Below, piece after piece: positions 1-7,895 of a DNA stretch of 13,760 bases. The notes beneath the pieces were generated by a model. The model made no database searches. It worked only from the letters and a program-made list of their open reading frames with translations, and had not been told where the DNA came from. This DNA is from Clostridiales bacterium. Its GTDB lineage: Bacteria > Bacillota > Clostridia > Oscillospirales > Acutalibacteraceae. Where the stretch lies: the NCBI GenBank assembly GCA_019417145.1, contig DXVY01000026.1, forward strand, positions 1 to 13,760, read 5' to 3'. The position numbers were made by a program, and so were the translations under genes. How positions within the stretch are numbered: position 1 is the stretch's first letter; the number at the start of each line of letters is the position of its first letter.

Positions 1-2341
<2,341 letters not shown>

Positions 2342-2350
2342 TGGAATCAA

Positions 2351-2356
2351 CCTCCT
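2351..2356 (-). promoter_or_regulatory. Ribosome binding site fixing the GTG start of ppdK
   Basis: A perfect AGGAGG on the minus strand lies 9 nt before the GTG at 2341. An in-frame TTG directly abuts the AGGAGG and is too close to serve as start, so the GTG is preferred. Confidence 0.85.
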
Positions 2357-2376
2357 ATAATATTGTCAAACCCTTT

Positions 2377-2393
2377 GCAGGCGTTCCGCCTGC
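2377..2393 (-). promoter_or_regulatory. Hairpin in the ppdK 5' leader
   Basis: On the minus strand GCAGGCG and CGCCTGC form a perfect 7-bp stem with a GAA loop, about 35 nt before the ppdK start and downstream of the proposed promoter. No U-run follows, so it is not an intrinsic terminator. It may stabilise the mRNA or serve in leader regulation; its role is unknown. Confidence 0.45.
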
Positions 2394-2449
2394 TTGTCCG
2401 GGAAAGATGGCAGCCGCTTTCGGCCGAAGAAGCTCCCGGTATCAAATCG

Positions 2450-2458
2450 ATTATAGCA
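2450..2458 (-). promoter_or_regulatory. Extended -10 promoter for ppdK
   Basis: The minus strand reads TGCTATAAT, a full extended -10 element (TGn before TATAAT). No good -35 lies 16-18 bp upstream, which fits extended -10 promoters. Transcription would start near 2443, giving a leader of about 100 nt that contains a TTCGGCCGAA palindrome (2419-2428) and the 7-bp hairpin at 2377-2393. Confidence 0.6.
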
Positions 2459-2613
2459 GAGAACCCGGCCAATTTCCAGACCTTTCCGCAAAAGAATCCA
2501 AGAATTTTTCCTTTTGCTTTCCCTTTTTTTCGTACAAAATGGCCGGAAACCGCCTCTTTTTCCTTTCTCTCTATTTTTACACGGGCAAAAAATCCGCCAA
2601 AGCCGGAAAAATG

Positions 2614-2642
2614 TTGCATTCCCTACCCATGAGGCGCATAAT
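2614..2642 (+). promoter_or_regulatory. Sigma-A type promoter for the GlmU-like gene
   Basis: TTGCAT (2614-2619), a 17-bp spacer and CATAAT (2637-2642) make a good vegetative promoter. Transcription would begin near 2649, about 45 nt before the preferred ATG at 2695. Confidence 0.65.
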
Positions 2643-2694
2643 AAACCTATGAAATTTTACGACATAACGAATGCAGAAAGCGAGTGAATCTCTT

Positions 2695-3678
2695 ATGGAA
2701 AACCAAAGCAACTGCGCGGTTATTCTAGCGGCCGGGGAAGGCAAACGCATGAAATCCCGTTTGCCCAAGGTGCTCTGTCAGGTACTCTTCAAGCCCATGG
2801 TGGACTGGGTGATAGACGCGGCCGCCGAGACGGTGACCGACGTATGTCTGGTCGTGGGCCACGGCGGGGATCTGGTTCGGAAGCACACCGCCGGCCGCTG
2901 CTGCACAGTGGAGCAGAAGGAGCGTCTGGGAACCGGACACGCCGTCATGCAGGCCGCGGACTTTTTAAAGGCCCATGCCGGGGGAAACACCCTTGTGCTT
3001 TGCGGCGACGCGCCCCTAATGGACGGGGATACCCTCACCGCCGCGCTGAAGGCACATACCGCCGCCGGCAATGGGGTAACGGTCATCTCCGCCCGGCTGG
3101 AGCAGCCCTTTGGCTATGGCCGCATCGTTCGGTCCGCCGCCGGAGACCTGGCCGCCATTGTGGAGGAAAAGGACGCGGACGCCGGCCAGAAAGCCATAAC
3201 AGAGGTCAACTCAGGCGCCTACTGGTTCCGTACGGACGATTTGCTGGAGGTTCTTCCCCTGCTGCGCAATCAAAACGTCCAAGGGGAATACTATCTTACC
3301 GACGCGGTAGGCCTGTTGCTAAAAAGGGGCAAGCGGGCCGGCGCATTTACGGCGGACAATCCGGACGTGGTCCTGGGCGCCAACGACCGGGCAGGGCTTA
3401 TGCAGCTGAATCAACGGGCCCGCATGCAGGTGATCGGACGACTTCTGGTGGACGGCGTGGATATTCCCTGCGCCGACGGTATTTTGATCGGCCCGGACGT
3501 AAAAATCGGAACGGATACCACTATCCTTCCATCCACCCTTCTCAGCGGAAAAACCGTTATCGGTCGTGGCTGCCGCATCGGACCTGCGGCCCGGCTGGAA
3601 AACTGCCGGGTGGCCGACGGCATGCAGCTCTCTTGCTGCGATCTTGCGGGAGAAAACCTGGAACCCATGGACAGGTGA
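2695..3678 (+). CDS. glmU: GlmU-like UDP-N-acetylglucosamine pyrophosphorylase lacking the acetyltransferase part
   Basis: The N-terminal domain is a clear GlmU uridylyltransferase, which joins UTP and GlcNAc-1-phosphate into UDP-GlcNAc, the precursor of peptidoglycan. Visible motifs: LAAGEGKRMKSRLPKVL (residues 11-27), EQKERLGTGHAV (73-84), GDAPL with Asp105, EEKD (157-160), EVNSG (170-174), GEYYLTD (197-203) and Asn230, the Mg-binding partner of Asp105 in E. coli GlmU. Residues ~250-310 form only a few hexapeptide (left-handed beta-helix) turns, and the protein stops at 327 aa where bifunctional GlmU is about 455 aa. The acetyltransferase active site, including the family's catalytic His near residue 363, is absent. 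The next gene starts 5 nt later, so no lost C-terminus is hidden downstream. The ATG at 2695 is chosen because the conserved sequence begins there; an in-frame ATG at 2671 would add 8 residues but has no ribosome binding site. Its true substrate could be another sugar phosphate. Confidence 0.85.
   Translation: MENQSNCAVILAAGEGKRMKSRLPKVLCQVLFKPMVDWVIDAAAETVTDVCLVVGHGGDLVRKHTAGRCCTVEQKERLGTGHAVMQAADFLKAHAGGNTLVLCGDAPLMDGDTLTAALKAHTAAGNGVTVISARLEQPFGYGRIVRSAAGDLAAIVEEKDADAGQKAITEVNSGAYWFRTDDLLEVLPLLRNQNVQGEYYLTDAVGLLLKRGKRAGAFTADNPDVVLGANDRAGLMQLNQRARMQVIGRLLVDGVDIPCADGILIGPDVKIGTDTTILPSTLLSGKTVIGRGCRIGPAARLENCRVADGMQLSCCDLAGENLEPMDR
3673..3678 (+). promoter_or_regulatory. Ribosome binding site overlapping the glmU stop codon
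   Basis: AGGTGA contains the TGA stop of the GlmU-like gene and lies 5 nt before the methyltransferase ATG at 3684. Termination and initiation sit on top of each other, which suggests translational coupling. Confidence 0.6.
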
Positions 3679-3683
3679 AATAG

Positions 3684-4418
3684 ATGAAAGAAAACAAATA
3701 TGACGATCCCCGGTTTTTTGAAAAATACAGTCGAATGGAGCGTTCCCAAAAGGGTCTAGACGGCGCGGGGGAATGGGAAACTCTGCGCGCCATGCTGCCC
3801 GATTTCAAGGGCAAATCGGTTTTGGATCTGGGCTGCGGCTACGGGTGGCACTGTATGTACGCCGCCAAGCACGGAGCCGCATCGGTCACCGGCATAGATA
3901 TATCTCAAAAGATGCTGGACGTGGCCAAGGATAAAAGCCGGGGTCTTTCCATTGACTATCGCCAGTGCGCCATCGAAGATGTGGACTTTCCCGATGCCTC
4001 TTTCGATATTGTGATCAGCTCTCTGGTCTTTCACTATCTGGAAGACTTTTCTCCCCTTGTCCGCAAGGTTTTTCGTATGCTGCGGCCGGGCGGATTCTTT
4101 GTTTTCTCCGTGGAGCATCCCGTATTTACCGCCTATGGGAGCCAGGATTGGTTCTATGACCAGCAGGGAAATATCCTGCATTTTCCGGTGGACAACTATT
4201 TTTACGAAGGGCAAAGACAAGCCGTCTTCCTAGGCGAGCCGGTGGTCAAATACCACCGCACCCTCACCACCTATATACGAGATCTTCTTCACGCCGGCTT
4301 TATCATCCGAGACCTGGCAGAACCCATGCCGCCGGCCCGGTTTTTGGACACGGTGCCCGGCATGCGGGATGAGCTCCGACGGCCTATGATGCTGCTGATC
4401 CGCGCAGAAAAGGAATAA
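3684..4418 (+). CDS. Class I SAM-dependent methyltransferase (Methyltransf_11 type)
   Basis: A 244-aa soluble protein with a Rossmann-type SAM-binding fold. Motif I is VLDLGCGYGWH (residues 46-56); the acidic residue at the end of strand 2 is Asp72 in VTGIDIS; FDIVISSLVFHYL (107-119) is the post-motif strand; and RMLRPGGFFVFSVEHP (131-146) is the usual motif after helix D. The C-terminal ~95 residues, rich in aromatics, would form the substrate cap. The substrate (small molecule, lipid or other) cannot be read from the sequence. It follows the GlmU-like gene by 5 nt, is probably co-transcribed and translationally coupled with it, and is followed by a strong terminator. Coupling to UDP-sugar metabolism is suggested only by position. 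Confidence 0.9.
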   Translation: MKENKYDDPRFFEKYSRMERSQKGLDGAGEWETLRAMLPDFKGKSVLDLGCGYGWHCMYAAKHGAASVTGIDISQKMLDVAKDKSRGLSIDYRQCAIEDVDFPDASFDIVISSLVFHYLEDFSPLVRKVFRMLRPGGFFVFSVEHPVFTAYGSQDWFYDQQGNILHFPVDNYFYEGQRQAVFLGEPVVKYHRTLTTYIRDLLHAGFIIRDLAEPMPPARFLDTVPGMRDELRRPMMLLIRAEKE

Positions 4419-4446
4419 CTTGGAACCAATATCAATTAAGATTGCA

Positions 4447-4484
4447 ATGGAAAAGAGCCGGCCATACGGTCGGCTCTTTTCCAT
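4447..4484. terminator. Bidirectional intrinsic terminator
   Basis: A perfect 14-bp stem (ATGGAAAAGAGCCG at 4447-4460 with CGGCTCTTTTCCAT at 4471-4484) encloses a 10-nt loop. AAAAGAGCCG facing CGGCTCTTTT gives a U-rich 3' arm in both directions, and GTTTTATC follows on the plus strand. It lies 28 nt after the methyltransferase stop and 7 nt beyond the stop of the convergent COG2426 gene, so it can end both units. Confidence 0.9.
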
Positions 4485-4491
4485 GTTTTAT

Positions 4492-5025
4492 CTAAAACAA
4501 CTGGGCAAGGACACCGTAGCTAAAAATAGCAACGATTAGGCCGGCAACCAAAACCCCTGCAATAATGGCCGGCAAGGCGTGCTTAATGCGCATATTTACC
4601 GCGTCGGCAATCAGTGCGCCAGTCCAGGCCCCTGTGCCGGGCAGGGGAATCGCCACAAAGAGGAATAAAGCGCCCATTTGATACAGAATTTTTCGTTTTT
4701 TCTTTTTCTCATCGGTCTGTTGCAGTTTCTTGCTCTTTACTGCCGCCTTTTTCTCCAGCTTTTCAACCATCCTCCGGAAGGCTTTGGTCTTTTTCAGCAT
4801 GGCAAATATTTTTTTGAGGAATAGCAGGATAAAAGGAATGGGAAGAAGATTTCCGATCACGCAGATAGGAAAAGCCACCCACAAATTGACATCCAACAGT
4901 CCCGCGACGATCAGGCCGCCTCTCAGCTCCAGAATGGGCAGAAGGGAAACAATAAAAATAATCAGCTCGGCTGGTATCTTATCCTGAAAGGTATTGGCAA
5001 AAAATTCTGCAATCGATTCAGTCAA
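4492..5025 (-). CDS. COG2426 / Sm_multidrug_ex family small membrane protein
   Basis: A 177-aa integral membrane protein with four or more hydrophobic segments (about residues 20-42, 47-72, 115-140 and 150-172), a Lys-rich cytoplasmic loop (70-112), the conserved re-entrant-like SLLPILELRGG (27-37) and the partner motif IPLPGTGAWTGALIA (126-140). These are hallmarks of the family annotated as putative small multidrug export protein; the export role is weakly supported in general and the family may belong to a wider transporter fold. The start is TTG at 5025: the frame has TGA stops just upstream, and AAGGA lies about 10 nt before it. The gene begins 69 nt after the SpoIID-fusion gene with no terminator between, so it is probably the last gene of the cinA-sortase operon. 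Confidence 0.85.
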   Translation of the reverse strand: MTESIAEFFANTFQDKIPAELIIFIVSLLPILELRGGLIVAGLLDVNLWVAFPICVIGNLLPIPFILLFLKKIFAMLKKTKAFRRMVEKLEKKAAVKSKKLQQTDEKKKKRKILYQMGALFLFVAIPLPGTGAWTGALIADAVNMRIKHALPAIIAGVLVAGLIVAIFSYGVLAQLF

Positions 5026-5094
5026 AAATCATCATCCTTCCGAACGGTGAACCGTCCTTTTTTCTATTGTATCGGATGGGCGCCGTACTTATGC

Positions 5095-7851
5095 CTATCC
5101 AACGGTTATCCCGGTAAAATAGTGCTGCAAGATCTGTTCATAGCTCCATCCCTGCTTGGCGTACTCGTTGGCGCCGGTCTGGCTCATGCCCACGCCGTGG
5201 CCGTATCCGCGCACGGTAAAGGTAAAGCAATCAGAGTCGGCGTCGTATGCCACCGTATAGGCGCTGGAACGCAGGCCGTTCCCGCTGCCTGCCCGGGAGG
5301 AGGTAAACAGATCGTTGCGCAATGAGGGCGCCCGCACCCACAGAGCGCCGCCAATTAAAACCGACCGGGCGTATACGCCGTAATCGTCGTAGGTTACATG
5401 AAACCAGCTGTTTTTATCCACGCTCGAAACATCCACGCCATATACATCCTTGATCCATCCGGCGACGTCGGGAGCACGGTAGGTCACTTTGGTTTCAAAT
5501 TTTGCCACATGCACGTCCACGGAGGAGTCCACGCTGACCAGATACGGCTGATTGCCCCCGCCCCAAATATCCGAGGGCAGGGCGGTCCGCCCGGCGGAAA
5601 TGGCGTAATAATATGTGCAGGCCACTGCATCCCCATAAAGGGCCCGCTGGCCCTGGGTTGCCTTAACCGCTTCCATCACCTTGTCGCTGGGTGTTTTCCA
5701 ATATACTCTGGGATTTTTCCCATCGGCGGCGCCGTTGCAGAGCATCCACGAATAGGCGGCCACAGCCTGCGCCTTGAGGGCCTCCATCTCATAGGACGGC
5801 CCCATCTCAGCCTCTACCACCCCTGCAATGATCTCGGACGCGGGGGCGGAAAGCAGCCGGTCTTGATCAAACTGATTGCGCACGGTCAGGACAGGATCCT
5901 CCCCTGCCGGCAGTTCGGCCGCGGGATAATTCTCCCCGGCCGCCGGCGGTTCATAGGCAGGCTCCTCCGGTATAACCGGCGCTTGGGCCGGCCGAGCTGC
6001 CGGCTGCTCCGCCTGTGAAGACGTCGGAACCGGCTGCGAGGACGGCGTATCTGCTTCCGTCTGGGAAACCGTTTGACCGGCATTCATGTTCTGGGGCGCC
6101 TCAGCGGCGGCCGCCGTACCGAGGAGACCAAAGCGACCTAGCAGGGCGTTCATGGAAAATGTAACAGGTTGGGCCACCGGTACAGGGTCAGGATTGACCG
6201 AAGCCGCGGCCGTATTCACCTGTATACTTTCCCCCGGTCGCACCTTCCGGGCGGCCAGAACCACGCTGCCGTCGTCCCCCTTGGCCACCAGGGTCAGGAT
6301 TTCGTCATCGGCCCGCAGATCCACCGCCGTGCGTATGGCCGATCGGTCGGCCAGGGCGGCAATATAGGTTAAAAAGGCGGTGTCATCGGAAAAAACCGAT
6401 TGATTATAGTCCAACGGGTCCTCCCCCGTCGACCGGAAAACGCTGAAAATCTTCCACTGCCCCTTGGTGTAGAGGGTGTCCATGGTAAGCAGGGGGGACG
6501 ACTGGTAAAAGGACAGCTCCAGATACCGCTGGAGGTCGGACAGCATCCGGCCGTCTCCCAAATCCTTGCCATAGATGGTCATATTCCGGTAATACCCGTT
6601 GGCCAGAGGGACGCAACCGGTATAAAGAGTACCGCTGTGGTTCCAGGTACCATCAAACAGGTGACTTTCATAATAGCCAGCCGTATTTTGATTTACGGCC
6701 GCCACCGGATAATTCACAGAGGTATTGGGCAGGGTAAGCCATCCCGCAATATCGGGATTTTCATCATACAGGGCTCCGAATGCGGAAGAAGCCGACGGGG
6801 GGAGCGCCCCCTCCCCTGTCTTTCCATATAACCCGCTCATTCGCGTGTATACCCTGTCGGTCTGCCAAGGCTGAAACCAGTTGATATAGCCAAAGCAGCC
6901 GCCGGCCACCAGAGCCAGGCTAAGCAGAATGGCCGTCAGGGCGATAGCCAAACGCTTTTTGGGCTTCCTGCCCGCCGGCTCATAGGTGTCAAACCCGAAG
7001 AAAACCGCCTCGTCGGCATGGGGCTGCGCCTCTTCTTCCTGCGTATCTTTCGCATCGGTCTCATTCACCGGCCGGGCTTCTGTGACGGCGTTCGCCTCCT
7101 CCGCTGCCGGTTTGGGCTGTATATCCCAAACGGGCGTCAAATCGTCGGTAGCCACCGGGGATGGGACGTCGGCCAGAGCATTGGTTTCCAGAACGGGCGC
7201 GTCTGCCGACGGCTCTGCCTGGAAGCTCGCCGCTGTCTGCGGCGCGGCCACTGGACTCTTTTTTAATCTGACCGCGATCCGTCGGCGGCCGGACGTCTCA
7301 GCCAAAATCGGGGTCGCCGTCCTGGGGACAGTCCGCGCCGGCAAAGCGCCGGGCGCTTGCGTATCCTCCGCTCCATCCGCCGCCTTTTCCTCCGTCACAG
7401 GCGGCCGAACGCCGCCGATGGCCACGGAGAAGCGGCGGCTGAGTTCAGGGAATATATGCTCCCGGAGGGTGCGGTCGCGATCGTCTTTGTCCCCGTGCAG
7501 CAGATAGATAACCTGGCCGCCGCTTTCCATCCGGCCGCCCCGGAGGTAATTCCCGCCGTCAAAAGCAACCGCCCCCTCAGGCAGTCCTCCATCGGGCAGA
7601 TAATCCATCCCTACCGCCCGGGCCAGCAGGCTGCACAAGCCTGTCCGCCCGGTGTCGGCCAGGTCACCCACCACCAGTATAACCGCGCTGCGGGACACCG
7701 CCCGATCCAGCGCCTTTAAAAAGGCGCTGGGGTTGGCGGCGGTCTGTGTCAGCAACCGCAGCGCATAATCCTTTCCGTAAAAGCCGGATTCAAAGGCCCA
7801 ATCCGCCGCTTCGCCATAATATATGATTTCGATTTTCACATCCGGTTTCAT
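5095..7851 (-). CDS. Membrane-anchored SpoIID-domain protein with degenerate CinA-like and inactive sortase B-like domains
   Basis: 918 aa with an unusual domain order. Residues 1-~145 resemble the CinA N-terminal (MoCF) domain: residues 44-84 align without gaps to residues 49-89 of the neighbouring CinA with 15 of 41 identical, but the GGLGPT and PGPP motifs are lost. Residues ~147-298 are an acidic, Pro/Ala-rich linker. Residues 301-323 form one membrane segment preceded by RKPKKR, giving N-in, C-out topology. Residues ~330-540 are sortase B-like: 423-472 match the neighbour's sortase at 25 of 50 positions, yet the catalytic His, Cys and Arg positions are Lys429, Lys524 and Ser529. Residues ~545-654 are a Pro/Gln/Ser/Ala linker. 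Residues ~655-918 are a SpoIID/LytB domain with VVEAEM (catalytic Glu at 682 by family comparison), ALKAQAVAAYSW and RGYGHGVGMSQTGANEYA (881-898). SpoIID proteins are lytic transglycosylases acting on denuded glycan, so the outer end probably cuts peptidoglycan. The ATG has GGGAG 6 nt upstream and lies 44 nt after the CinA-sortase gene. The SpoIID call is firm; the pseudosortase call is strong; the MoCF-like call is moderate. Confidence 0.85.
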   Translation of the reverse strand: MKPDVKIEIIYYGEAADWAFESGFYGKDYALRLLTQTAANPSAFLKALDRAVSRSAVILVVGDLADTGRTGLCSLLARAVGMDYLPDGGLPEGAVAFDGGNYLRGGRMESGGQVIYLLHGDKDDRDRTLREHIFPELSRRFSVAIGGVRPPVTEEKAADGAEDTQAPGALPARTVPRTATPILAETSGRRRIAVRLKKSPVAAPQTAASFQAEPSADAPVLETNALADVPSPVATDDLTPVWDIQPKPAAEEANAVTEARPVNETDAKDTQEEEAQPHADEAVFFGFDTYEPAGRKPKKRLAIALTAILLSLALVAGGCFGYINWFQPWQTDRVYTRMSGLYGKTGEGALPPSASSAFGALYDENPDIAGWLTLPNTSVNYPVAAVNQNTAGYYESHLFDGTWNHSGTLYTGCVPLANGYYRNMTIYGKDLGDGRMLSDLQRYLELSFYQSSPLLTMDTLYTKGQWKIFSVFRSTGEDPLDYNQSVFSDDTAFLTYIAALADRSAIRTAVDLRADDEILTLVAKGDDGSVVLAARKVRPGESIQVNTAAASVNPDPVPVAQPVTFSMNALLGRFGLLGTAAAAEAPQNMNAGQTVSQTEADTPSSQPVPTSSQAEQPAARPAQAPVIPEEPAYEPPAAGENYPAAELPAGEDPVLTVRNQFDQDRLLSAPASEIIAGVVEAEMGPSYEMEALKAQAVAAYSWMLCNGAADGKNPRVYWKTPSDKVMEAVKATQGQRALYGDAVACTYYYAISAGRTALPSDIWGGGNQPYLVSVDSSVDVHVAKFETKVTYRAPDVAGWIKDVYGVDVSSVDKNSWFHVTYDDYGVYARSVLIGGALWVRAPSLRNDLFTSSRAGSGNGLRSSAYTVAYDADSDCFTFTVRGYGHGVGMSQTGANEYAKQGWSYEQILQHYFTGITVG
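6232..6864 (-). other. Sortase B-like domain without catalytic residues (pseudosortase)
   Basis: Residues ~330-540 of the 918-aa protein. Family landmarks remain (DIAGWLTLPN, NMTIYGKDLGDG, DTLYTKGQWKIFSVF, DDEILTLVAKGDDGS, VVLAARKVR), but the His of YGH, the Cys of LSTC and the distal Arg, all present in the adjacent paralog, are Lys429 (codon 6565-6567), Lys524 (6280-6282) and Ser529. Transpeptidation is not expected. A retained fold could bind sorting signals or the active sortase. Confidence 0.8.
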
Positions 7852-7895
7852 GGTATTCTCCCATCCTGGCTACAATTCTCTGCGAAAACGCAGCT

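Larger units (their letters stand above)
2342..2694. other. Divergent intergenic region between ppdK and the GlmU-like gene
   Basis: About 350 bp with no convincing gene. It holds the ppdK leader and extended -10 promoter on the minus strand and the GlmU promoter on the plus strand. Between them, roughly 2504-2580, is an AT-rich pyrimidine tract on the plus strand with several T runs of 4-7, which could act as upstream-element DNA. Short open frames here have no ribosome binding sites and look like chance. Confidence 0.7.

Noticed and set aside
2364..2369. TTGACA on the minus strand as a ppdK -35
   Set aside because: It lies about 22 nt before the ppdK start, so its -10 would fall at the start codon and remove the ribosome binding site from the transcript.
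2844..3683. A 279-codon Arg/Gly-rich open frame on the plus strand
   Set aside because: A shifted-frame shadow of the GlmU-like gene, very rich in Arg and Gly with no domain motifs.
5044..5064. ACGG/CCGT hairpin followed by T-run as a plus-strand terminator
   Set aside because: The stem is 4 bp and nothing is transcribed toward it on the plus strand; both neighbours are minus-strand genes.
7620..7680. Possible Walker A motif (GDLADTGRT) in the N-terminus of the 918-aa protein
   Set aside because: There is no GK[S/T], and the gapless match to the CinA MoCF domain explains the region better.
7880..7893. CTGCG/CGCAG hairpin between the two fusion genes as a terminator
   Set aside because: Only a 5-bp stem with a 4-nt loop and no U-run after it on the minus strand.
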